Positions 51,283 to 60,924 of a stretch of 64,000 nucleotides of DNA are shown here, one piece after another. Below the pieces are notes generated by a model. That model saw only the letters and a list, made by a program, of their open reading frames with translations. It was not told the origin of the DNA and ran no database searches. Both the position numbers and the translations under genes were made by a program. Numbering within the stretch: the first letter of the stretch is position 1; every line of letters begins with the position of its first letter. The stretch is from Nymphaea colorata (Eukaryota > Streptophyta > Magnoliopsida > Nymphaeales > Nymphaeaceae): NCBI RefSeq assembly GCF_008831285.2, contig NC_045146.1, forward strand, positions 19,545,289 through 19,609,288. The letters run 5' to 3'.

Positions 51283-51599
51283 CGGCTCTATTGCGTCACT
51301 CACAATCATCGTTTCTTCGTCATTGCTCTGGCCTACATAGGCTTACAAAATAATTCTTTTGAGGAATCTGCCAAATCTTCTGCTCCCAATGTGTTTAATT
51401 AGCATGGCCCATGAAAAATTTAATAAATTAAATTAAATCAGCATGCTCCTCATGTGTTGACAAAAGGAATGATGTATTGTTTTCCTTCTGATATTGAATG
51501 ATATAACTTCTTTTCGATTTTCTAAAGATTAAAACGCAATCGAGTGTTCTGAAAACTCTAAAATAAGGAAATTAAGCTGAGGTTTTGGAACGCAATGTT

Positions 51600-52015
51600 C
51601 CATGCCATGCAAACGCTCCTGTTTAGCAAACGCCTTGGATCGATATCGGATGATCCTAAAGTCTGTTCTGACAAAGCTGATCCTGTGGACGTGTCGAACT
51701 TCAAAAATTTTGTGGCGGCGTGGCCCTTTGTGTACGTATGAGAATGTTTGGTGATGAACGCCTGATGGCCTCCGTGGTGGATTGCGAGACAATGCAGAAA
51801 TTTTCTTTTATTTGGATTTCACGAACTGATGAAATGATAAGATCTTAGCACAAAAAAAAAAAAAACAGGTTGATCTATATGGTCTTGACTTGTTCTCTTC
51901 ACTCTTTTCTTTGTAACCTTTTCTATTTTTACAATACAACAGAAGAAGATGCTGAACAAGATTTTCTTCATGCAAAACCTGCTCCATTTAGATGTATATA
52001 GATTCTATGTACGTA
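51600..52015. other. Intergenic, no feature recognised
   Basis: The sequence after unit B has a short open frame on the minus strand (51529-51792) without a recognisable domain. Nothing else is supportable. Confidence 0.45.
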
Positions 52016-52019
52016 GTAT

Positions 52020-52318
52020 GTTTGTGGATCAGAACAGATATATATATACCTCTAACTATATCAGTTTTTTTTTTTTTATTTCACATATTCGAAGTAGAGT
52101 TCGAATTCAAATTCAAATACAAATAATAAAAAAAAAAGTCATATCTAAATCTGAATCCAAAATCTAATTTTACAATCTGAATTCGAATCAAAATTTTGAA
52201 CCGAATCTGGTCGATTTTCAAAATGTAAGAAAATTGGGTATAGGGTATTTACTTAAAACTAAATCCGAACTAAATCTAAATCTGCCAAAATCGGATACAT
52301 GGACATCCCTAATTTTAC
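52020..52318. mobile_element. GGGATGTCAAT-family miniature element, copy 2
   Basis: Right end GGACATCCCTA is the reverse complement of the left end seen in other copies (TAGGGATGTCAATGG). The interior has AAATCTGAATCCAAAATC and GGGTATAGGGTATTTAC words shared with the copy at 59577. It lies in the orientation that makes that end terminal. Confidence 0.5.
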
Positions 52319-52319
52319 A

Positions 52320-53165
52320 AAACCATGTGCTAGAGGTTAAAGAAGCAATTACTAGGATAACATAGGGAATCTATGCTTTTTGGGCAGTGTTAAGTTTACT
52401 TGCTTACAGAACACATTCTTTCATGGCTCCAAACCGTAGAAGGTGAACGTGATAATGCTCCGTTTCCATATCAAACACTTGGAAACGATTTTTTTTTTGT
52501 CCGAATTGATCATATTTCCAACGTTTGGGCAATTAATAAATAATATTTCAACTTATATGAGTCGAGCAGTGAGGTAGCTAAAGTATCTCTTTGTTTGTGT
52601 TTTAACTTTCCAGCGTAATGCTCCATATTAATTTATGCATGCATGCTTAATATTCCTACTAATTTACGTAATGCCAAAGCAATTGGAAAAAGCTTTCTAA
52701 GAAAAGGACAACTCAATAAAGCATGGGAAGCATTTATTTACTTACTTTATCGTTTGAAAAGTATTCCCACAAGTAGGAAAATTCGAATGCTTTCATGGAC
52801 TTAGTCACGGAAAAGGAATACAATGCCAAACGCTACAAAGTTAGCCCACCAAGCCCTACTGACCGAGCACAGTGGGCTCTTTGGACCCGACTCAGTCGAT
52901 AAGAGCTTTCCGGATGTTGATGGAGTCAACCCATGTGCATCAGTGAAGACTGGAGACTGACTAGGCTAACGTTAAGAAACTCGGAACCCAAATTCGTGCT
53001 CTTGGGAACGAAAATGACATGAGAAAGGGAAAGCGCAATCCCAGACGTCAGGTTTTGTCGTCATTGACAACCAGAATTCTGTTTGGATTGGTCAAAGAGA
53101 AAGAAATTCCCATAGAAAGTTAGCTCTTATGTCAGCATACGATTTGCTTTGCTTGCTTCACATGC
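52320..53165. other. Intergenic, no feature recognised
   Basis: No gene, RNA or repeat could be supported. Confidence 0.45.
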
Positions 53166-53166
53166 G

Positions 53167-53960
53167 TATGTAGAGATGTCAATAGATCATATTCGAATCG
53201 GGTGTTTCGGTCCGATCTATCGGATGTTTTCCCATTCATATTGGAATTTGAATAGGAACAAGAGAAATCTATGTACCATATCTAAAATCTAATTTTGAAA
53301 TGCGCAATCCAAATCCAACTTCTAGATTTTCTTTGGCATCCGATTTGGAGATACACAACTGAATTCCAACCAAACTATATATGATATGTTAAGAACCAGA
53401 TTTAATTCAAAATGCATTTATAGATATTGGGTATAAGACACTTATTTAAAAGCAGTAGTTACAAAAAACACGTTTTTTTCAAAACAAACGCAAAAAAAAA
53501 CGCGACAAATTAAATTGCCGTTTAAAACTAAAGAAATGTGTTTCTGTTTTTAAGAAAACATTAACAACGAAAAAAAAAAAGTGTTTTTCGTTTTTTTTTC
53601 AATTTTCTCATTCTTTTTATTTTTTCATTTTTTTAATGCCAAACAGTTTTTTTTTTATTTTTTATTTGTTGCAAATTTACTTATCTTTTGATGCTTGTGT
53701 TATTAGTTTCTCGCTTATTATATATTTCTCTTATTTTTAGTTTTTTTATTTTCAAAAATTTACCATATTTTTTCTCTTTTTTCAAACTTGTTGTATTATA
53801 CTTGAGAAAAACCTCGTCGTTTAAAACTCTGAAATGTTATTTGTAACTGTGTTTAAAACTAAATTTTATTCTGAATATTAATCCGAGCAATTGCTTATTT
53901 AAGGCCAAATTTTAACCAGATCGAAAGTCATTTCTTGAACTCAAATCCCAAAAGCAAAAA
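53167..53960. mobile_element. GGGATGTCAAT-family element, copy 3, interrupted
   Basis: Left part 53167-53451 begins AGAGATGTCAATAGATC and runs to GGGTATAAGACACTTATTTAAA. The continuation resumes at about 53852 with TTTAAAACTAAATT and runs through GTCATTTCTTGAACTCAAATCC. The uninterrupted copy at 59577 has the same order (GGGTATAGAATATTCATTTA, then AAAACTAAATCCG), showing where the inner element landed. Confidence 0.55.
53452..53851. mobile_element. Miniature element nested in another repeat
   Basis: AGTTACAAA at 53457-53465 and TTTGTAACT at 53840-53848 form a perfect 9-bp inverted repeat near the ends. The interior is rich in poly-T with AAACGC and CGTTTAAAACT words. The direct repeat TTTAAAA lies at 53445-53451 and 53852-53858 and fits a target-site duplication. 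The size and the 7-8 bp duplication would suit a hAT-like non-autonomous element, but that is inference. Confidence 0.55.
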
Positions 53961-53964
53961 AAAA

Positions 53965-55200
53965 AAAAAAAATTTTATGTCTCTCTGTTTGAGGTCGGAA
54001 ATCTTATTTGAATTGAATCCATTTACGTTCATTGGGTCAGCAGAGGATTAATCCCACCGCCTCAGAAGCCCTTCTTCTTCTCCTTTGCCTCCATGGTCCA
54101 AAGTTGCATCAGTACTCGAAGAGATGTCCGTGTGCTTGAACATAACATATTAGAGATTGGCTAATTAGTGAAATATATTGAGTAATTAAGACTTAAATTG
54201 GGAGATTGAGAACAGTGTACTGCCATCTAATTCAACTAATGGTGTGAATTCTAATTCAAGTAAACGCCAAATTTAGATATATCAAATATCTGATGCAGAC
54301 AACCATAAAGGGAATCCAAATACGATTTTACGATTTCATTTTCTCTAGAGATTGACTGACCAATAGACTCTAAAATCAAATTGGATATGAACATATGTCC
54401 TCCGATTACCTACTTTTGTTTTTATTTTGAAGAACAGCATCTCATGAACTTCCATGTATAGGAAAATTCTGCAAGCAATTCTGGATGCCATCCACCACCC
54501 TTTTCATGGTTTGACCTCAATCACTTTGCCTCCAATCTTTGTGCTCTTATTGTTCGTTCAAATTGAATGAAGCATCAGAAAGAACTTTTGGTGGGGCACA
54601 TCTCAGAGACGACCCGCCAGCCACCGACCTTTTTCTTCCTAATATTTTTCAGTATTCCGCTCATATTATAATCTTTTGATGTCGTTAACTTTCTAAAAAG
54701 TTTCTTGTTTAATTAGATTTAACAAACTGGCAGTTTCAAAAATTTTGATTGAGAATCATATATATATATATGTACTGCAGTTTGCTACTTAATCCAAATC
54801 CGAGTCTAAGGTCCAATGTAAACTTCATACTAAAGGCCCAACCCACCTGCATGTACATGTCAAAACTTATGCTACCAAGGGATCTTGAAATATATGAGTT
54901 CAACTCGAACTCGAAGTTTTTTAAGAGTCATTTGGCAATGGGAACAATTTGTGACTGTTTGTTTTGTTTGAAGCAGATTCATGGACACCCAATTCAATTC
55001 ATGCAGCACTAGAATTAAGTGTTCATGAATCTACTCTAATCTATAGGGTAGATTTATGAAACAACCTGATTGGATGAGATCTGATAAAGTGGGATTGGAT
55101 AGATCATGGATCTGAGACCGGGTCCAAACCATTTACTCATCCCCATCTTGGTCAGACTGGGTTCGCCGGAAAATTGAAGACAGAGAGAGAGAGAGAGGGT
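53965..55200. other. Intergenic, upstream of VQ gene 3
   Basis: No gene recognised. A (GA)n run at about 55180-55197 lies just before the probable VQ gene 3 promoter. Confidence 0.5.
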
Positions 55201-55208
55201 TCTCCCTC

Positions 55209-55215
55209 TATAAGA
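55209..55215 (+). promoter_or_regulatory. TATA box of VQ gene 3
   Basis: TATAAGA in CCCTCTATAAGAGGCAGTG, 181 bp before the ATG, the same arrangement as in VQ genes 1 and 2. Confidence 0.6.
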
Positions 55216-55389
55216 GGCAGTGCAACTCATCAACCACCACATAGCAACATCTGAATACAAGAAGGAAGGAGCTCTGAGAATTGAGCAAGTGATTGCCATC
55301 TTCTCTCTCAAACCCTTCTTCAGTAGAGAGCTGCCGAGAAGTTGAGCGGGGTTTCAGCATCGTGCCTGCTCTTTCTCTCTTTCTTAAGC

Positions 55390-55716
55390 ATGTCGGATAA
55401 GGGGAGGGGAAGAAGTTCCACTTTGGTTAAATTCATCCTCACCCAGCACGTGCAAACCGATGAGCACAACTTCAAGGCAACAGTCCAGAATCTAACTGGA
55501 ATGAACGCGAACGTTTGCGGGCTCTCGCCGGAAATTTCAGCCGCGGCCGGCGGGCAGATGGTATACTGCGAGGGTCCTGGCCAGGAGGGCACGATGAGGC
55601 TGCCAGAGGAAATAATTGATGGAGGTCTCAAGGCGGAGAATTTGGGGAAGGAGGATTTCTGCAGGTGGATCATGGAGCTGCCATCTGTGGATGAACAAGG
55701 TCTGAGGCGACCTTAG
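55390..55716 (+). CDS. VQ-motif protein 3 (divergent paralogue)
   Basis: A single-exon gene of 108 residues. The VQ motif FKATVQNLTG occupies residues 28-37, exactly as in the two genes to the left, preceded by VKFILTQHVQTDEHN. The middle region differs and is longer (about residues 46-76). The C-terminal block EDFCRWIMELPSVDE corresponds to EDFRWLMELPPLD in the others. The frame is open upstream to 55342, but that start would be TTG, so the ATG at 55390 is chosen. The surrounding DNA is not part of the A/B segmental duplication, so this is an older member of the cluster. Probable WRKY-binding regulator, by family. Confidence 0.88.
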   Translation: MSDKGRGRSSTLVKFILTQHVQTDEHNFKATVQNLTGMNANVCGLSPEISAAAGGQMVYCEGPGQEGTMRLPEEIIDGGLKAENLGKEDFCRWIMELPSVDEQGLRRP

Positions 55717-56271
55717 TTGAAGGCAGCGAACTTCCTTTAATTTTTTTTTCTTTTCTTCTATTCGGATTTCATGGTTCATTTGATTGTTATTACTCGCAGT
55801 AAATGCAAAAATGGGCACCAATTCGTTTTGTAATTTTTACTTCGTTTTATCACAATTTTAAAATTAAGAGGGTTACGATGAAGGAAAAAGATTGTCTGTT
55901 TTATGGCCTCATTTTGTGCCAGAATCTTAAAAGGTAGTCTTATCACAGGACAGGTTGTGTGTTATCGTCCTTATAAGTTAAATGGAAATGGCCAAAATCA
56001 TCATGTTAGTTAAATGAAAGACTCCCCTTCATAAGGGCAAAAGTGACACCTATGAAAATTTTCTTCGATAAAATTGCAAAAATACCTCTCCAAAAAAGGG
56101 TGTGAACATGTCTTCTCATCTTAATGCAAAAAGTGCCTTTAATTAATGTTTATTTTCTTAACCCACGTCACAAGTTAAGTTAAAAGCTGGCTCTCCCATG
56201 AGTTTGGATAGCTGCTGGGCCGCCGCCGCCGGCCCATCTGTGGTTCAAGAGGCATTACTGCCCCTAATTTC

Positions 56272-56334
56272 ATGGTGGAGCTACATATGTAAGCTGGTAT
56301 GAACACATTAATATTTTTAGATATTTGTTATATA

Positions 56335-56386
<52 letters not shown>

Positions 56387-56448
56387 TGTCCCTTGAGGCT
56401 TCAGATATAAAAATCTGTGAATAAGTAATTTTTTTTCAGCTCCGCCAT
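56272..56448. mobile_element. Small inverted-repeat element of the GGCGGAGC family
   Basis: ATGGTGGAGCT at 56272-56282 and AGCTCCGCCAT at 56438-56448 pair at 10 of 11 positions. The interior has a long TA run. Same end type as the element at 21601. Confidence 0.55.
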
Positions 56449-56635
56449 TGATCTGGCTTTTGCCAACTGTCATGAGCCTGGGAGCCAATGCCTCTCCCGA
56501 AAGAGAAATGAGAAAGTTAAAATTTTTAACAGGTCCAATGACATGGCAGCAATTTCTTTTTTCTACTAGGAATCAAAAGTCATAAGTTTTGTTGTTTAAA
56601 AGTAAAAAAATTACAGAACATAGATTCAATGTGGC

Positions 56636-56825
56636 AGGGGCAGAGGCAAAAAAAATTTTATAAGGGAGGGGCGAATTAAAATTTCTAAATTTTGACACGA
56701 ACCTAAATATCATTTTTCAAATTTTTTATATAAAACAAATAAAAGTTTCTATAATTTACATGTAAATTTTCTAAAAAAAAAAAAATTGAGGTGCGGCAAA
56801 GTCCCCCCTCCTATGTGGCTGGATT
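56636..56825 (+). mobile_element. Small AT-rich element with GGGGCAGAGG end
   Basis: Starts GGGGCAGAGGC, then ATTTTATAAGGGAGGGGCG, AAATTTTGACACGAACC and TTTATATAAAACAAATAAAAG, and ends near GCGGCAAAGTCCCCCC. The same motif order is found inverted at 41216-41385. Non-coding. Confidence 0.5.
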
Positions 56826-57807
56826 TTTAGGCCCAAATCTGAGAGTTCAAGAGAGAAAAAAAAAAAATCTGAAGGTCACATGATAAGATTCAGTCCTCTA
56901 CACTTTTAATTTTCTAGCAAAAAAGGTCCACAATATGACAGAGTGGCTGCACTGAGAGAGAGTGAGATCTAAAAGATAAATCATAATTACATCAGATCTA
57001 AGCTAATGGATTATGAAAATGTATAAAAATCAATCAGCACTTTAAGAGATTTATTTACTGGGCATTTGATTACATCAGAAATGATCTCATCTTGAGACTT
57101 TTATGGGGAAAAAAAATTTCTCAGGTCAAACCTAGAGGTTAACTTGAGATTCATTCTACTACACTTCTTTTCTTTTTTGCAAAAATTTAATAAAGAATTA
57201 TCAGGTTCTGGAACTCAGGAAAATGAAGGAAGCACCAACCTTGATGTTGTTTGAAAGCCAGGTCCATATTAAAGAATTATAAAAAGATATAAGGTGTATT
57301 TGTTAACCATGGGAAACAATAAAAAAATAGAAAAGTTAGTCGCTTGTGTACTGATTCTTCTAGAGAATTGGATCTCCTCATGATTTTGTCCTTTCCCTTC
57401 TTTTATGGGCATCCTTTTTTCATTTGCCTGGAAAGAAGAATCACAAGAAAGAAGGCATTAAAGACAGGACATATATATCTCTTCTGAAGATGACAACAAA
57501 GAGAAATCACACAGTTGTGAGATTTAAGAAAAGAAAACTAAGAATGTAATTGAAGATTTGTAGAGATTGGTATATATGTCAAAGAAGGTCTAGTTGCCTT
57601 GCTGAGACAAACATTATCCAGATAGGAAATGGTAGCAGGATTTGCAGGCAAGCAAAGAAAGGAATTTGAAAATCTCTCTGCAAGCATCAGCAGCACCATC
57701 GTCAATATTATACGCAAGCGCCAATGACCTTCATCCCTGCTGTCAGGTATCAATTACGTATTTATATATTGAGGGATCATCTCCATGTACTCTCTCCTCC
57801 TCCTCAT

Positions 57808-59005
57808 ATGGCTGTGCTGCGCAATTCGTTTACTGTTCCACCATTCTCAGTCACATTTCTCCTGCTTCTACATCTCTTCTTTTCAGGTCTCTCTCTCAAA
57901 CTGTTGAATTCAAGGGGAAAGGGAAGGAACTTGTTAAAGATATTGGTTTAGATGTAAGGCTGCAATTGCCATTGCAACTCCTTAAGTTGAATATTTCTGT
58001 GTCGTGTTTGCAGATTCTGGATTGATCCGTGGAGTCTCAAGCGTGGGGATCAACTATGGCCAAGTAGCCAACAATCTTCCCTCACCAGATGATGTCCTCA
58101 CTCTCTTGAAATCTCTCAAAATCTCAAAAATCAGGATCTATGACACCAACCCTGAGATCTTGACCTCCTTTGCAAACTCCAACATTGACATCATAGTAAC
58201 TCTGGGAAATCAACTTGTGGGGAAGGTTGTTGATCCTCAGCAGGCCCTTGATTGGGTCACTACCAACATCAAACCATACCTACCGGCAACCAACATCAGT
58301 GGCATCTCCATTGGAAATGAACCTTTCAACAGTGATGACTCCCTTCTGATGCTCAATTTGGCCCCTGCCATGGCCAGCATCCATGCTGCACTGGTTCAAC
58401 TCGGCCTCGGTTCCTCCATACAGGTCTCATCTGCAAACTCCTTGGCAATTCTCAGCAATTCTTTTCCGCCTTCCGCGGCGGCGTTCCGCGAGGACCTTGT
58501 TGGTCTGATCACACCCATGCTGCAGTTCTTGGCCGACACAGGATCACCATTTTGGATCAATGCATACCCTTACTTTGCTTACAAGAGCAACCCCACAAGT
58601 GTGTCTTTAAACTATGTGCTCTTTGAGCCTGGTGAAGGAATGGTTGATCCCTATACCAATCTTCACTATGACAATATGCTGTATGCACAAGTAGATGCTG
58701 TAATCTTTGCCATGGCCAGGGCAGGGTTCACCGGAGTTGAAGTCAGGGTCTCTGAGACCGGTTGGCCGTCGAAGGGCGACGCAGGCGAATATGGTGCAAG
58801 CCTAGAAAATGCAGAGGCCTACAACAGGAATTTGCTCAGAAGGCAGTTCGAGAAAGAGGGGACGCCTCTCAGGCCTGAACAGAGTTTGGAGGTGTATCTG
58901 TTTGCGCTGTTCAATGAGAACCTGAAGCCTGGACCGACGTCTGAGAGGAATTATGGGCTTTACAGACCTGATGGATCCAAGGCATATGATGTGGGACTGA
59001 ACTAG
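57808..59005 (+). CDS. Glucan endo-1,3-beta-glucosidase, GH17, secreted
   Basis: Two exons, 57808-57886 and 58014-59005, with a 127-bp GT-AG intron; 356 residues. Exon 1 encodes a signal peptide, MAVLRNSFT followed by the hydrophobic FLLLLHLFF. The intron just after it is typical of plant GH17 genes. The mature enzyme starts near VGINYGQVANNLPSP. It hydrolyses beta-1,3-glucan (callose or fungal wall glucan) outside the cell. The acid/base Glu129 lies in SIGNEPF and the nucleophile Glu274 in VRVSETGWPS. The domain closes with FALFNENLKPGPTSERNYGL. There is no X8/CBM43 domain. The TAG follows DVGLN directly and is followed in the same frame by 32 Ser/Thr-rich codons to 59104, as if a former linker or anchor tail has been cut off. 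Confidence 0.93.
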
Positions 59006-60920
59006 ATGTCTACAGCTACTCCCACTGTGTCTCTGACCTCTGTGGGCACCACGGTGAGTTCATATGCGTCTTCTTCCTTATCTCATCGCTCGATTATCAT
59101 GTAGATATAGGACTTAGATTTGGTGGTTATGCTACCCATGCATGATTCGGATTGTGGAATATGTAAAAAAGAAAGAACATGCAAATCCAATGTCAGATTA
59201 AATTTTACAAGGACTTCACAATTAACGGTCTCACCATTAACTTGAATTGGAACTGAATTTTCAAGATTCTTGCTGATCCAACGGTTTCATTCCGGTTCAA
59301 TTTCTTCAGTTAGATATTGTAAAAGAAGGTTTAAAAATGCCAAACAAAAAAACCCCAATCTTAAGCAGCCCAGTCCTAGATCTCTCTCCAATCTTAGATT
59401 GCACTCTGTGTGTGTGTAGAAAGGGGGTGTGAGATGAGGCGTGTCGTTTATTTGTTTCCTTTGGGAGCTACTCTTCCTTGTGACACTAAGATAGATGGGG
59501 TCAAGCAGTCCCAACCCCACCTCCCTTCTCCTTCCTCGAGCGTGTACACAAATAGATACACTCATATATATAAATAGGGATGTCAATGGATTGTACTAGA
59601 ATTGGATATACTCTTAACCGTATCAATTTTTTCATATATTTGCATACTCGATTTCAAATTTGGATTTGAACATAAACGGAGAAAATTCGAACACAAAATC
59701 TGATTTCACAATCTGAATCCGATCCAAATCAGACTTTTACATTCATATCCTAACCTAAATTTTGAACCAAATGCAATTGATTTTTAGAATGTGAGAGCAT
59801 TGGGTATAGAATATTCATTTAAAACTAAATCCGATCTGAATTCAAATCTACCAGATATTTATGTGTATCTAAATCCGAATGGGATCAAATGTCATTTCTT
59901 AAATCCGATCCTATTTCTTAATAGGATATTAAAATTTTTCATTTCCAATTTTCTTAGAATGGTTCAGTCGGATCTCCAATCAAAACCAGATATGTGACAG
60001 CACTATAGATAAAATATATGGGAAATGAATGCAATTTTCAACATGAGACTGAATAAGAGAAAGGTTGAGAAAAGGAAAAAAGAGAGAGAGAAAGAGAGAG
60101 GAGTTGGGAAAATCAGCCCCATTTATGCACCCACATTTTCTTCTTTCCATTGCTCAGCTTAAAAACACAGATTACTACCAAATTTATATATAAAATGGAC
60201 CCTACGAAGATGATGGTACAAGCAGACGGAACATGCCACTTACGTTTCCTCCTGGTCCGGTCCTACATGGGGTGCAAACAAGGGATGCAAGGTAGAATCC
60301 CATTTGCGGGGAAGAACTCATAAGAATGTGTTCTATGCCATTCCACCAACTTGGTGAATGCGGGGAACGAAGCCACTGCATCTATGGCACAGTGTTCTGC
60401 TCCATGCAATGAAACATACATTAAAATTCTCAAATTTGAGAGAACAATGTGTACAAACATTTATCTGTTCCTCAGAACTCTTTTTTTTCTCTCTCTCTCT
60501 CTCTTTTCCCTTCTTTTGGCCAACAGGGGTTACCAAACGATTGGAGGTAGAGCTACACTCAGATCAAGGGTCACTGAAGCTTACAATGAATACGCCCTTC
60601 TTCCCAGGATAAACGAGGGTGATCTCAAGAAGGTTATTTTATAAACAAGAAAACAACAAACGCCGAGAGGCAAGAGACAGACAAAGAAAAAAAATGTCTC
60701 TCAGCTTCTTCTCAAGTTCATCCCATCATATTCACAATGTATAAGCGTCATAGCTAATAGACATAGAAGTTCATAATAAAAGCAACAAGTTGTTACCTGA
60801 GGAAAAAGAAAAAAAAGAAAAAAGAAAAATGCTGCTGCCAAAAAAAATGGCACTTTGAGATAAAGATCGGAGAAAACTTTTCCAAGCCCCTCATGAAGAA
60901 TTAAGTTAGCTTCCTGCATA
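59006..60920. other. Intergenic, between convergent glucanase and CID genes
   Basis: The two flanking genes point towards each other, so both 3' untranslated regions lie here. One GGGATGTCAAT-family element (59577-59990) and purine/pyrimidine-rich runs (60078-60102, 60481-60506) are visible. No further gene. Confidence 0.5.
59577..59990. mobile_element. GGGATGTCAAT-family miniature element, copy 4
   Basis: Left end TAGGGATGTCAATGGATTG. The body has GGATATACTC, AATCCGATCC and GAACCAAATGCAATTG words, then GGGTATAGAATATTCATTTA. It appears to be the least interrupted copy in the window and is the reference for recognising the nested insertion at 53452. Confidence 0.5.
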
Positions 60921-60924
60921 CTAA

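Larger units (their letters stand above)
46600..51570 (+). repeat. Segmental duplication unit B (carries VQ gene 2)
   Basis: Collinear with unit A from about 46615 (GTATAATCCATGGTATCGCC) to past the VQ gene, where GCAATCGAGTGTTCTG near 51536 matches 46556. Compared with A it has extra segments: a GGCCCGG-type foldback near 47280-47545, a GCTCGAG element near 48345-48605 and a second GGCCCGG foldback near 49975-50295. Confidence 0.85.
55720..57800. other. Intergenic between VQ gene 3 and the glucanase
   Basis: No gene recognised. Two small elements lie here (56272-56448 and 56636-56825), with a TA run at about 56331-56383 inside the first. The last few hundred bases presumably include the glucanase promoter. 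TTTATATATT at 57761 is a weak TATA-like site only 45 bp before the ATG. Confidence 0.5.
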
